From the NCBI RefSeq assembly GCF_034347425.1, contig NZ_CP133779.1:1488001-1552000 (forward strand): a DNA stretch of 64,000 nt, written 5' to 3'. The DNA is from Undibacterium sp. CCC3.4. Its GTDB lineage: Bacteria; Pseudomonadota; Gammaproteobacteria; Burkholderiales; Burkholderiaceae_D. The notes beneath the pieces were generated by a model. It was given only the letters and a program-made list of their open reading frames with translations, was not told where the DNA came from and did no database searches. The first letter of the stretch is position 1; each line of letters opens with the position of its first letter. A program made the position numbers and the translations under genes. Below, one piece after another: positions 19,447 through 28,564 of this stretch.

Positions 19447-20155
19447 TCCAGTGAGCATCATCGAGCGGTAAATCATGGCCAGCCCTCGCATGCAGGCGCA
19501 ACGGGGCTTGCCACAGCGCCGCCAGGCGACTGGAGCAGCAGGGGTTCACCAAGCGGTCACCAGCCCCGGCCAGCAGCAGCAGCGGTACGGCTGGTGCCTG
19601 CAGTGGGGCGCGGTAGCGCAAGGCGGCCAGCAATTGGCGGCAGCTGTTGCGCCGGCTGACAGGAAATTCTTCGGCATAGGCGCGCCAGCGCGCTACCAGT
19701 TCGCTGCGGCGCAGCGGGCTGTTGCTGGTTAAATCGAAAATCACTTGTTCGCGTTGTTGATGATCGCTGCGCAGGCTGCTGGCCAGCAGTGCCAGATAAT
19801 TCTGTGGCCGCAGGCGTTGGTAAAACCGATTATGCGGTGCCACGCTGGTATTGATCAGCACCAGTCTTTGCACTTGTTGTGGATAGCGCTGCGCCCAGCC
19901 GATGGCGACCATGGCACCGAGCGAAATGGCCAATACCTGCACCGGCCCAGTCACTTGTAGGCGGGCTAACTCCGCGTGCACAAATTCGACCATCGCGGCG
20001 ATGCTGCTGGCGCTGTTTTCACGATGACGGCTGCCATTGCCGGGAAAATCGAGCGTGATGATGCGCTGTGCCGGAAAGGCGCGTTGTAATTGCGCCGGAA
20101 AGTCGCCCCAGTGGCGTTGTTCGCGGATCAGGCCGCGTAACAGTACCCAAGTCAT
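19424..20155 (-). CDS. Alpha/beta hydrolase
   Basis: 243 residues from the ATG complementary to 20153-20155; the longer in-frame ORF overlaps the peptidase gene and has a composition unlike protein. Typical features are the N-terminal WVLLRGLIREQRHWGDFP, the nucleophile elbow LAISLGAM (Ser), LLLAGAGDRLVNP (Asp region) and the terminal HARAGHDLPLDD (His), so the catalytic triad looks complete. The substrate is unknown. ATGA overlap with the M14 peptidase means the two are translated together. Confidence 0.8.
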   Translation of the reverse strand: MTWVLLRGLIREQRHWGDFPAQLQRAFPAQRIITLDFPGNGSRHRENSASSIAAMVEFVHAELARLQVTGPVQVLAISLGAMVAIGWAQRYPQQVQRLVLINTSVAPHNRFYQRLRPQNYLALLASSLRSDHQQREQVIFDLTSNSPLRRSELVARWRAYAEEFPVSRRNSCRQLLAALRYRAPLQAPAVPLLLLAGAGDRLVNPCCSSRLAALWQAPLRLHARAGHDLPLDDAHWIIEQLQH

Positions 20156-21162
20156 GGTCGGTACCAGCGTGTTACGGCGCGCTCTTGCAAGCGCAGGCGT
20201 GCCGGGCCGCGGGCGCGCCAACTGGCATGCGCGCAGGTGGCGCGCATGAGAAAATCGAACCACGATTGATGACGGCGCAAGACGCGGTGCCAACGGTGTT
20301 CTTCGACCGGATTGAACATGCCGTGACGAGAAAATAACTGGCGCGGGTTTTTCTTTACCCATAACCACGAGCCCATTTCCAATGTCAGCGGCAGAAAGGT
20401 TTTTTCCGGGGTTTGCTGTGCTTGCAAATACAGGTAATCCCAGATATCACCATGGGTACGGTATTGTCGGCTTTGTGGCTCGAACAGGTAGCGGTGATAC
20501 GGGTGGGTTTGACAGAACAATTCTTCCAACGACAAGATATCGGCCAAGCCGGCAATCGGATGCACACTGTGCGCATGGGGAAACCACACCCGATCACGCA
20601 GCCCGAAACCGGAATGGCAATCGATGGCGAGGCTGAATTCACGGCTCAGCAATTCTTTTGTCACGGTTTGGCACAGCGCGATATTTTCCGCTTCCATCGC
20701 GGCGTCGGCGGCCCCGCGATACCACGGCAAATGCCGGCTGATGCGGTGTCCACCGAGTAAAAACGGCACTTCATCATCGGCCTCCACCGGCGCATTGCGC
20801 ATCAAGTCGACGCCGTTGAGATTGCAGCGTGTCGCCGCCGCCATGCCGCCCGGGTTCATCAAGGGCATGAACACCAGCCGCACTTCTTGCAACATGTGTT
20901 GCAAGCTTTTATCCCAGTGCAGACGGGAAACCAGACCACGCAAGAAAGCCAGCAAGACTTGACTGCCAATTCGTTCCAAGCCATGGATGCCACCGAAAAA
21001 ACCGATCGCCGGCAGCGCCGGATCGGGATTGCCGAGTGCGATACGGTATACCGGGTAGCGCTTGTTGTGGCTGCTGACTTCGCAAACCGTGTCGACTTCC
21101 AATTGGCCGCGGCCGAGGCTGATGATGCGTTCGAGTTCACGTAGTTCAGGCAAGGCGGGCAT
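20152..21162 (-). CDS. M14-family zinc carboxypeptidase-like protein
   Basis: 336 residues, no signal peptide. Zinc ligands are visible as HGLE in FFGGIHGLERIG and the His of AIDCHSGFG. The catalytic Glu lies in LTLEMGSW. MNPGGMAAATRCNLNGVDLMRN carries the substrate-binding Asn/Arg region. This places it in the succinylglutamate desuccinylase/AstE-like or M14 carboxypeptidase group; the exact substrate is open. It is the first gene of a two-gene transcript with the hydrolase. It diverges from the small gene at 21340 across a 177-bp region. Confidence 0.82.
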   Translation of the reverse strand: MPALPELRELERIISLGRGQLEVDTVCEVSSHNKRYPVYRIALGNPDPALPAIGFFGGIHGLERIGSQVLLAFLRGLVSRLHWDKSLQHMLQEVRLVFMPLMNPGGMAAATRCNLNGVDLMRNAPVEADDEVPFLLGGHRISRHLPWYRGAADAAMEAENIALCQTVTKELLSREFSLAIDCHSGFGLRDRVWFPHAHSVHPIAGLADILSLEELFCQTHPYHRYLFEPQSRQYRTHGDIWDYLYLQAQQTPEKTFLPLTLEMGSWLWVKKNPRQLFSRHGMFNPVEEHRWHRVLRRHQSWFDFLMRATCAHASWRARGPARLRLQERAVTRWYRP

Positions 21163-21339
21163 GGAGGGAGCGCGTAAATGGAAATGCAGCCATACTAGCA
21201 GGCTATCTGAGTTTCGAGTAAGCGACTCGTCAGCACCGCTGACGGCGATACGTTTGACGTTGTAGAAATGATTACTTTTTAAGTATTTTATGTTTTAATA
21301 CTTGAAACGCTGATTCATCACCGATCAATAAGGAACGCG

Positions 21340-21615
21340 ATGAACAATCTGAAAATCGACGAGGCCATGGCCTATGTTCGCAAACTGGCGGCGAAAAACA
21401 ATGGCGATGTGCCGGAGTGGAACAAATATCAGGAACTGCTGAAGCAGCATTTGGCCGATCCCTACAATTTTAAATTCAAAATGCCGCAGGAATATTATTA
21501 TGCTTATTTACGCGGCAAAAACCTGAGCCACGAAGAAGCCTTGGAGCGGATGGGAATTTCTCCCAAGAAAAAAACTGCCGCTCCCAAGAAAAAAAGTTTT
21601 TGGCAATTTTGGTAA
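21340..21615 (+). CDS. Small lysine-rich protein of unknown function
   Basis: 91 residues after a good AAGGAA site. I do not recognise it. The N-terminal two thirds are mixed helical (IDEAMAYVRKLAAKN, EWNKYQELLKQHLADP), followed by a Tyr-rich part (QEYYYAYLRGK). The tail has two PKKK repeats (SPKKKTAAPKKKS) and ends WQFW. A 7-bp inverted repeat (AAGTATT at 21281-21287, AATACTT at 21297-21303) lies just upstream, and TTGACG at 21254-21259 could be its -35. No signal peptide or membrane segment. Confidence 0.68.
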   Translation: MNNLKIDEAMAYVRKLAAKNNGDVPEWNKYQELLKQHLADPYNFKFKMPQEYYYAYLRGKNLSHEEALERMGISPKKKTAAPKKKSFWQFW

Positions 21616-21619
21616 GTCC

Positions 21620-21645
21620 CGGCCGGCTTGGAAATGCACCGGCCG
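21620..21645. terminator. GC-rich hairpin between two convergent genes
   Basis: CGGCCGG (21620-21626) and CCGGCCG (21639-21645) form a perfect 7-bp stem with a 12-base loop. It fills the short gap between the stop codons of the small gene and gshA. There is no T-tract on either side, so a terminator role is only a guess. Confidence 0.35.
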
Positions 21646-21654
21646 CGTCCGTTC

Positions 21655-23271
21655 TCAGATTGCTGCGCTGTCGCTACAGATTTGGCTGGAGGTGCGCGAA
21701 CGGTAGTCGGTGATGAATTCATCGAAGCTACCGGTTTGCGCGCTTTCCATCGCGGCTTGCTCGGCGATCGATTGCTGCGCCATCGCCTGAAAACTGCGTA
21801 ATTCTTCCGCACTTGGGGGGTGCGCACGGAATTGCTCGGCCAAGTGTTTGCTTTGGCTTAAGGCAAATTTCGGGAAAGAATCACCATGTGCATGCATGGC
21901 TTGCAATACTTGGGCCGACGGTGTCAGTGCCGGATCATGTATTTTCTTGATCTGCACTTGTAGGGCATCATGATGCTCGCTGCTGCCATGCTGTTTGTCT
22001 AACAGCGCTGCCAGCGGCGCGATTTTTTCCAATAATTCCAAGCTCCAGTCGTGCAGCGACACAGCGCTGCCGGCGCGACTGAGTTGTAAGTCGGGACGAC
22101 GGCCCTGTTTCACCACCAAGCCGAAATTGCCACTGTTTTCATGGCCTTCAGCAACATTGGTCAGCGGGCTTTCATCGAGCGCACAAAACAGCAGGAAGGC
22201 ATCGAGAAAGCGCGCCGTTTCGAGTTTGATACCGAGCGGCTCGAAGGGATTGACATCCATGCAGCGCACTTCCACATATTGCACTCCGCGGGCACAGAGC
22301 GCTTCGATCGGCCGCTCACCACTGTGGATGACGCGTTTCGGCCGTATCGTGGCATAGAATTCATTCTCGATTTGCAACACATTGGTGTTGATCTGTACCC
22401 ATTCGCCATCGACTTTGGTGCCGATTTTTTCATATTCCGGATACGGCTTACGCACCGCGATCGACAGACTGCGCATGTATTCCATCAGATTGTTATACGG
22501 TGCCACCAGCCCGTCTTGCGCATTGTTTTGGTAGCCGAGGTCGCTCATACGCAAGCTGGTCGCATACGGCAGGTAGAGGGTATCGTCGGCCAAGGTCTCG
22601 AGTTCATGCTTGCGCCCGGCCAAGAACGAGGCCGCCAAGGCTGGCGAAGCGCCGAATAAATACATCAACAGCCAACTGTAGCGTTGGAAATTGCGGATCA
22701 TCGCGATATAATTTTCCGACTGCGCCGTCATCGCATCGCCGGGGCTGTGTTCCGCCTCTTGTAAGACTTGCCACAACTGTTCCGACAAAGAATAATTGTA
22801 ATGAATCCCGGCGATACATTGCATGCTTTTGCCGTAACGCAATGCCAAGCCGCGTCGGTAGACATGTTTGATCATGCCTATGTGTGCCTGCCCGTACCAA
22901 GCGATGGCGATGTCTTGTTCCGCTGGCAAAGTGCAGGGCATCGATTGGCTCCACAGCATTTCATCGCCGAGTTCGGTATACGCGAAGCGATGAATTTGCG
23001 TGAGTTTATCTAAGGCGATGGCAATGTCAGGCTCGGCCGGGGTAATGAATTCCAGCAAGGCTTCCGCGTAGTCGGTGGTAATTTGCGGATGCGTGAGTGC
23101 CGCCCCGAGCGCGGCTGGATGGGGCTGGCGCGACAGGTGACCAGCCGCATCGACGCGCAGCGTTTCTCGCTCGATGCCGCGCAAGCCCTGTGCCAGCAAG
23201 GGGCGATATGCAGGGCTATCGAGCAGAGCCAGACGACGGTTTAACAAATTGCTCACAGAGGTATCCTTCAA
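21655..23271 (-). CDS. gshA: Glutamate-cysteine ligase, E. coli (type 1) family
   Basis: 538 residues; ATP-dependent first step of glutathione synthesis. Recognised by [16 protein letters not shown] at the N-terminus, [47 protein letters not shown] and [19 protein letters not shown], all landmarks of the gamma-proteobacterial family. The window has a second, unrelated glutamate-cysteine ligase at 42362-43660 next to gshB, so this copy is either redundant or conditional. It diverges from the VOC gene over 217 AT-rich bases. Confidence 0.94.
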   Translation of the reverse strand: MKDTSVSNLLNRRLALLDSPAYRPLLAQGLRGIERETLRVDAAGHLSRQPHPAALGAALTHPQITTDYAEALLEFITPAEPDIAIALDKLTQIHRFAYTELGDEMLWSQSMPCTLPAEQDIAIAWYGQAHIGMIKHVYRRGLALRYGKSMQCIAGIHYNYSLSEQLWQVLQEAEHSPGDAMTAQSENYIAMIRNFQRYSWLLMYLFGASPALAASFLAGRKHELETLADDTLYLPYATSLRMSDLGYQNNAQDGLVAPYNNLMEYMRSLSIAVRKPYPEYEKIGTKVDGEWVQINTNVLQIENEFYATIRPKRVIHSGERPIEALCARGVQYVEVRCMDVNPFEPLGIKLETARFLDAFLLFCALDESPLTNVAEGHENSGNFGLVVKQGRRPDLQLSRAGSAVSLHDWSLELLEKIAPLAALLDKQHGSSEHHDALQVQIKKIHDPALTPSAQVLQAMHAHGDSFPKFALSQSKHLAEQFRAHPPSAEELRSFQAMAQQSIAEQAAMESAQTGSFDEFITDYRSRTSSQICSDSAAI

Positions 23272-23488
23272 AATAATGATTTTTTCGCACGTATTTCGAC
23301 AACGAATTTCGAGCTAGCATAGCCGAAATTTGAATCGAACATCACGAGCCAGCGCAAAACTTGCTAAAAAGCTTAACTTTGATTCGTCGACCTTGCGATA
23401 AAGTCGCGTGAATAGAATTATTTTTTTGGTAATATGGGCTGCATTATGATTCGCGCTTCCCTCACTGTCCGCTCACCAGGAGATTGTC

Positions 23489-23893
23489 ATGCAATTCGCT
23501 TACACTATCGTGTATGTACCTGACGTCGCAGCATCGTTGGCTTTTTTTGAACAGGCTTTCGGCATCGCTCGTCGTTTTCTCGATGATTCCGGCATGTACG
23601 GTGAGCTCGAAACCGGTGCGACCGCGCTGGCCTTTGCCGATCACCAAATGGCTGCCTTCAATTATACTGCTGGCCATGTGGCTGCCCATAGCTCGGTGCA
23701 ACCACTGGGCTTCGAGGTCGCCTTGTGCTGCGCCGATGTGGCCTTGGCCCATGCTACTGCGTTGGCGGCTGGTGCGCGCGAAGTGGCCGCACCGTTGGCC
23801 AAACCATGGGGGCAAATCGTTTCTTATGTGCGTTGCCCCGATGGTTTGCTGGTTGAATTGTGTACCCCGGTCGGGGCGGTGTCGGATGAATAG
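23489..23893 (+). CDS. VOC-superfamily (glyoxalase/bleomycin resistance-like) protein
   Basis: 134 residues, start supported by AGGAG seven bases upstream. It has the two paired beta-alpha-beta-beta-beta units of the VOC fold: IVYVPDVAASLAFFEQAFGIARRF at the N-terminus and VRCPDGLLVELCTP at the end, where the Glu is a usual metal ligand. The family includes glyoxalases, dioxygenases and antibiotic-binding proteins; the function is not assignable. It overlaps the ABC ATPase gene by 8 bp and is probably co-transcribed with it. Confidence 0.85.
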   Translation: MQFAYTIVYVPDVAASLAFFEQAFGIARRFLDDSGMYGELETGATALAFADHQMAAFNYTAGHVAAHSSVQPLGFEVALCCADVALAHATALAAGAREVAAPLAKPWGQIVSYVRCPDGLLVELCTPVGAVSDE

Positions 23894-24638
23894 CAGCGCC
23901 GCTGCGTCCGAATGGGCTTTGGAGCTGCGCGCAGTCAGCAAGCACTTTGCCCGTCCAGTGCTCGAGCGATTGAATTTGTCGCTCGCTCGCGGCGAGCTGT
24001 ATGCTTTGCTCGGTCCCAATGGCGCCGGCAAAACCACCACCTTGCGCATGGCTGCCGGCTTGTTGCAGCCCGATAGCGGCGAGATTAGCTTGCTTGGCCA
24101 TGACTTACCGCAAGCTGCGTCTGCCGCGAAGCAAAAGCTGGCCTATCTGCCCGATACCCCGTTGTTGTACGACAAACTCACTGCTTGGGAATACTTGGAA
24201 TTCAGCGCTGGCTTATGGGGTGTAGCCGCGCCGCATGCCACGGCTAAAGCGCAGCAATTGCTTGATTGCTTGGGTTTGAGCCGGCATGCCGATGAATTGA
24301 CGGAAACTTTTTCCCGTGGCATGCAGCAAAAACTGGCTTTGGCCGGAGGCTTGATCCACGATCCGGAATTGATTATTCTCGATGAACCTTTGACCGGTCT
24401 TGACGCGGCGGCGGCCAGACAGGTTAAAGATTTGCTACAAGCGCATGTGGCGCAGGGTGGCACGGTGCTGATGACGACACATATTCTTGAGGTGGCCGAA
24501 CGGCTGGCGCAACGCATCGGCATTCTCAGCGAGGGGCGGCTGATCGCCGAAGGGACGCTGGCGCAGTTACGTGAACAAACGCGTCAGGGCGACGCCACCT
24601 TGGAACAAATTTTTTTGCAATTGACGGGGCTCAATTGA
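23886..24638 (+). CDS. ABC transporter ATP-binding protein
   Basis: 250 residues from ATG 23886; an upstream extension in the same frame overlaps the VOC gene and is rejected. Walker A is LLGPNGAGKTTTLR, the signature region is TFSRGMQQKLALAGG (FSRGM replaces LSGGQ), and Walker B is LIILDEPLTGLD, followed by the H-loop in MTTHILE. The family is the ABC-2/CcmA-like exporter group. It pairs with the permease that overlaps its stop codon. Confidence 0.9.
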   Translation: MNSSAAASEWALELRAVSKHFARPVLERLNLSLARGELYALLGPNGAGKTTTLRMAAGLLQPDSGEISLLGHDLPQAASAAKQKLAYLPDTPLLYDKLTAWEYLEFSAGLWGVAAPHATAKAQQLLDCLGLSRHADELTETFSRGMQQKLALAGGLIHDPELIILDEPLTGLDAAAARQVKDLLQAHVAQGGTVLMTTHILEVAERLAQRIGILSEGRLIAEGTLAQLREQTRQGDATLEQIFLQLTGLN

Positions 24639-26167
24639 TGCGCCGCAGCTTGCCGTTCCATCCTGGCAGCGTAGGCTGGTTGCTGGCGCATGAAGTGCGG
24701 CTGCTTTTGTTTTCCATGAATAGCAGCAAGGGCCAACGCGGCTTTCGTTGGGGCAAAGTTCTCGTGCTGCTGCTAGCTTGGCTGCTCACGCATGTGCTGG
24801 CTTGGGTCTTGTGGCCCAGTGTGCTGGCCTTGGCGGCGGCACCGCCGGTGTTGTTGCAACTGTTACTGGTGGCGGCCTTGCTGCTGATGTCGACGCTGAT
24901 GTTTTCGATGGCCTTGAATCGCAGCGTAGACGTGCTGTTTGAGCGTGCCGATTTGGATTTGTTATTGTCTTCGCCGCTCTCGGGTAGCGTGATTTTTCGG
25001 GTACGCCTCGGGGTCTTGGTGTTGGCGGTGACGGCGGCGTGTTGGTTTTTCCTGACACCATTGGCGCATATCGCGCTGCTGCATGGTCTGCCGCTGTATT
25101 TGTTGATCTATCCTTTCATTCTGAGTTACGCGAGCTTGCTCGTGTGCGCCGCCATGTTGCTCTGTCTGGCGCTGGTGGCCAGGCTGGGGCCGCAGCGCAC
25201 GCGCGTGATCGCCCATGTGTTAGCGGCGCTCAGCGGTGCCGCCTTGTTCCTCCTTACGCAACTGTTCGCCTATCGAGAACAAAGTGTGAGCGACTTTTTG
25301 TTGGCACAATGTTTACCGTATCTGCAGCAACACCTCGATGCACCTGTCTGGCAATTGCTGACTTGGCCGCTGCGCGCCCTGACACAGTGGCGCAGCGCGC
25401 TGCTGTTGTTGGCCCTCAGTAGTGCGGTTTTCTTATTGCTGACGCACAGCTTGCATGGCTTATACGGGCGCGCCAGCGAGCACAGCGGCCGTCGCCGGGT
25501 CAGTACATCGCGCCGAGCGCTGCCGCCGATGCGCAGTGGTGTGACGCGGGCAATCCTACGCAAAGAATGGCGCTTGTTATTGCGCGACTGGCATTTGCTG
25601 GCGCGAATAGGCCTGCAAATGTTGTATCTCATACCTTTATTATTGCTTTTTTTTCGCGCCAGCCAGCCCGTGCCAGCCGCGGTGGCGGCGCTGACCGTAT
25701 TGCTGTCCGGTTTGACCGGCTCATTGGCTTGGGTGATTTTTTCCGCCGAAGCCGCGCCGCAATTGCTGCAACTGGCACCGCTGTCAGCACGGCAAATACT
25801 GCGCGCCAAAATGCTGGCGGCAGCGCTGCCCAGCCTGTGTTTGTTGGGACTGGCGGCCAGTTGGCTAGGCCTGAGCGCACCAACTGCTGCCGCTTGGCTG
25901 CTCAGCGGTGGCTTGCTGGCGCAAGTCGGGGTCTTGCTGATTCATGTTTACTTGGCCAAGCCGGCGGCCCGCAGCCAGTTTCAACGGCGCGGCAAGGGCA
26001 ACTTGGCAGCAACTGTTTGCGAGACGCTGAACAATTTTTCCTGGGCCGGTGCGCTGCTGGCGCTGCAGCATGCGAGCCAGACCTGGGTTAGCGTCGGTTT
26101 GCTCGGCGGACTAGCTAGTGTATTACTGGCATATATTTTGCGTAACAAAGAAAACAACCAGGAGTGA
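24638..26167 (+). CDS. ABC transporter membrane protein, about 12 transmembrane segments
   Basis: 509 residues, start ATG 24638 overlapping the ATPase stop (TGATG). Very rich in Leu/Ala/Val. Hydrophobic stretches cluster in two halves separated by a basic cytoplasmic region around residues 275-310 (RRRVSTSRRALP). This is a long ABC-2-type permease in which one chain may hold both halves. The cargo is unknown; being sandwiched between two VOC genes hints at a role in handling a reactive or toxic compound, but this is a guess. Confidence 0.82.
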   Translation: MRRSLPFHPGSVGWLLAHEVRLLLFSMNSSKGQRGFRWGKVLVLLLAWLLTHVLAWVLWPSVLALAAAPPVLLQLLLVAALLLMSTLMFSMALNRSVDVLFERADLDLLLSSPLSGSVIFRVRLGVLVLAVTAACWFFLTPLAHIALLHGLPLYLLIYPFILSYASLLVCAAMLLCLALVARLGPQRTRVIAHVLAALSGAALFLLTQLFAYREQSVSDFLLAQCLPYLQQHLDAPVWQLLTWPLRALTQWRSALLLLALSSAVFLLLTHSLHGLYGRASEHSGRRRVSTSRRALPPMRSGVTRAILRKEWRLLLRDWHLLARIGLQMLYLIPLLLLFFRASQPVPAAVAALTVLLSGLTGSLAWVIFSAEAAPQLLQLAPLSARQILRAKMLAAALPSLCLLGLAASWLGLSAPTAAAWLLSGGLLAQVGVLLIHVYLAKPAARSQFQRRGKGNLAATVCETLNNFSWAGALLALQHASQTWVSVGLLGGLASVLLAYILRNKENNQE

Positions 26168-26170
26168 ATC

Positions 26171-26596
26171 ATGTTATCAGGAGTGCACCATGTGGCCGTT
26201 ATTTGTTCCGACTATGCGCGCTCGCGGCAGTTTTACACGGAAACCTTGGGTCTGCGCATCATCGCCGAGCATTATCGTGCCGCACGGCAGTCATACAAGC
26301 TGGATCTGGCATGCGCCGATGGGGTGCAGATAGAATTGTTTTCCTTTGCTGCTGCCCCGGCACGCCCCTCGTATCCGGAGGCGCGTGGTTTGCGGCATTT
26401 GGCGTTTACCGTGGCCGATATCGAGGCTGCAGTGGCCTTGCTGCAGCAGCGCGGCGTCGAACTCGAAGCGATCCGCCGCGATGAGTACACCGGGCAGCGC
26501 TTTGTTTTCTTTGCTGATCCCGACGGTTTGCCGCTGGAATTATATGAACGCGCCGCTGCCGCGGACGGTCTGCCATGCACAGCATCCCCATTGTGA
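26171..26596 (+). CDS. VOC-family protein, GloA2/SMU1112c-like
   Basis: 141 residues. LSGVHHVAVICSDYARSRQF, RGLRHLAFTVADIEAAV and FFADPDGLPLELYE are the characteristic His/Glu metal-binding segments of the lactoylglutathione lyase-like group to which E. coli YaeR belongs. A role in aldehyde detoxification is possible. It starts 3 bp after the permease and overlaps the exonuclease gene by 22 bp, so it closes this operon. Confidence 0.85.
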   Translation: MLSGVHHVAVICSDYARSRQFYTETLGLRIIAEHYRAARQSYKLDLACADGVQIELFSFAAAPARPSYPEARGLRHLAFTVADIEAAVALLQQRGVELEAIRRDEYTGQRFVFFADPDGLPLELYERAAAADGLPCTASPL

Positions 26597-27078
26597 TCGA
26601 TGTCGAAGCCTCGGGCTTCGGCAAAGGCAGCTATCCGATCGAAGTCGGTTTTTCCCGCGCGCAAGGCCACGCCTGGTGTAGTTTGATTCGTCCGGAACAA
26701 GAATGGGTGCACTGGGATGCGACGGCCGCGCAGGTGCATTGCATAGAGCGAGGTATGTTATTTAAGTCCGGCAAGAATGTGCACAGCGTCGCCGAGCACC
26801 TCAATTTGGCGCTGGCCGGCCAAACCATCTATACCGATGGCTGGGCCCACGACTATGTCTGGCTGGCGCGTTTGTTCGATGCCGCTGAGCGTGTGCCATC
26901 ATTTCATCTGGCCGATTTCCGCGAAATCATCACGCCGGCGCAGGAAGCCTTGTGGCATGCCACCAAGGATCAACTGATCAAGGAGCTGCAATTGACGCGC
27001 CATCGTGCCAGCAACGATGCCCGCATCTTGCAACTGACTTGGCTGCGCACCCACGATGCCAGCCGCAGCGAGCACTGA
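26575..27078 (+). CDS. DnaQ-like (DEDD) 3'-5' exonuclease
   Basis: 167 residues, a single RNase H-like exonuclease domain. Acidic active-site residues are seen in VIDVEASGFG (Exo I, D and E), TDGWAHDYVWL (Exo II, D) and RHRASNDARIL (Exo III, H and D). The length suits a stand-alone nuclease rather than a DNA polymerase III subunit. Substrate unknown. It starts inside the preceding VOC gene. The 293 bases after it are AT-rich and hold no gene. Confidence 0.8.
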   Translation: MHSIPIVIDVEASGFGKGSYPIEVGFSRAQGHAWCSLIRPEQEWVHWDATAAQVHCIERGMLFKSGKNVHSVAEHLNLALAGQTIYTDGWAHDYVWLARLFDAAERVPSFHLADFREIITPAQEALWHATKDQLIKELQLTRHRASNDARILQLTWLRTHDASRSEH

Positions 27079-27371
27079 CATAAGCAAATATTATTTGGCC
27101 TTAGGGCAAGTGTTGTTCCTGAGAACAAAATATTGGTTTGTAAAAATCTTGTAAATCATATTTAAATTCTGGATATGGTCGTTTCTTTTAATTAAGTTCC
27201 GTTTCGGCTTGCAAGTGCGCACAGCATCAATAAACTCTCATTTTTTGTAAATTTTTTCTGCAATAATCGCCGTGCAGATGTAAGAAAATGTTTCAAAAAT
27301 GAAGTGTTTTGCCTGCGGTATGAGTGCGCGGGCATGCGCCCAACTTGACTAACCCAGACTAAGCCGGAATC

Positions 27372-28478
27372 ATGAATGCCACGCCAAGTAAGTGCCTGAC
27401 CCTGTTGTTTCTAGCGTTCAATCTCATCGCGAGCGCGTTTGCGCAAGAAAACCCCATGCAGTTCATGAGCCGCGCCAACGCCAAAGTTGCGCGTGCCGAG
27501 AGCTTGAAAAACCGTTGGGAAGGGCCGGTGGCCGGACCGAAACTGCAAAAGAAAAAGAAAATCATTTTCATCGCGGCCGACATGAGCGATGCCGCGATCG
27601 GTGCGCTCTTCAACGGTGTCAAAGAAGCCGGTATTGCCGGGGCTTGGGAAACGCTGTCTATCGATTGTCGCGGACGGTGCAATCAAGGTGCGGCGATTAT
27701 TTCACAGGCACTCGATATGAAGGCCGATGGGATTATTCTGGCTGGTATCGATGTGAGCACCCAAGCCAAGGGTTTGGCCGCAGCGGATAAAGCCAAGGTG
27801 CCGGTGGTGGGTTGGCATGCCTCGATCAAGAGCGGTCCGGTGGGCGGCTTGTTTACCAATATCACCTCCAACCCGAAAGAGGTGGCGCAAGTCGCGGCCT
27901 TGTACATGGTGGTCGAAGCCGACAGCAAGGCTGGCATCGTGTTGTTTACCGATTCGAGCAACCCGTATCTGCAAGCCAAGTCGGCGACGATACTCGAAAC
28001 CATCAAGCAGTGTGAGTCGTGCCGCTTGCTCAGCGTTGAAGATGTGCCGCTCGCGGACGGCTATGTAAAAATGAAAACGGCGGTCGAAGCGGCCGTGAAA
28101 CGCCACGGCGCGAAATGGACCCACGTGATTGCGGTTAATGATTTTTACTTTGATCTGCTCACCACCGCATCGATCGCCCCGCTGGTGGCAGCCAATAAAC
28201 TTATCGGTGTCTCCGCTGGCGACGGTTCACCCAGCGCTTACCAACGCATACGCAGCAATGGCATGCAAAGCGGTACCGTGCCGGAACCCTTAGTCATGCA
28301 TGCTTGGCAATTGGTCGATGAATTGAATCGCGCCTTTTGCGGGCAAGCAGCGAGTAGCTATGTCACGCCGGTGCATTTGGTGACGGTGCAAAATATTGCC
28401 TATGATGGCGGTAATAAGAATGCCTTCGATCCGGCCAACGATTATCGTTTGCATTATCAGCAAAGCTGGCTCAAATAA
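27372..28478 (+). CDS. Orphan periplasmic substrate-binding protein, sugar-binding (type I) fold
   Basis: 368 residues. Signal peptide at the N-terminus (hydrophobic LTLLFLAFNLIASAFA, cleavage near AFA-QE). The mature part is a periplasmic-binding-protein type I fold, with KIIFIAADMSDAAIGALFNGVKEAG and a late TVQNIAYDGG. Cys pairs in DCRGRC and QCESC could form disulfides. No ABC ATPase or permease is adjacent, so the ligand and partner are unknown; it may serve a sensor or a distant transporter. The AT-rich upstream region (27079-27371) probably has the promoter; TTGTAA and AATAAT near 27247-27269 are weak candidates. Confidence 0.8.
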   Translation: MNATPSKCLTLLFLAFNLIASAFAQENPMQFMSRANAKVARAESLKNRWEGPVAGPKLQKKKKIIFIAADMSDAAIGALFNGVKEAGIAGAWETLSIDCRGRCNQGAAIISQALDMKADGIILAGIDVSTQAKGLAAADKAKVPVVGWHASIKSGPVGGLFTNITSNPKEVAQVAALYMVVEADSKAGIVLFTDSSNPYLQAKSATILETIKQCESCRLLSVEDVPLADGYVKMKTAVEAAVKRHGAKWTHVIAVNDFYFDLLTTASIAPLVAANKLIGVSAGDGSPSAYQRIRSNGMQSGTVPEPLVMHAWQLVDELNRAFCGQAASSYVTPVHLVTVQNIAYDGGNKNAFDPANDYRLHYQQSWLK

Positions 28479-28564
28479 GCGCTGCGCCTGCGCTTGGCGG
28501 CACCCTGATTTGCCAGTGCGGGCGCGGGCGGCTATCATGAGGGCCGAATCATTTTCTACTCCCC

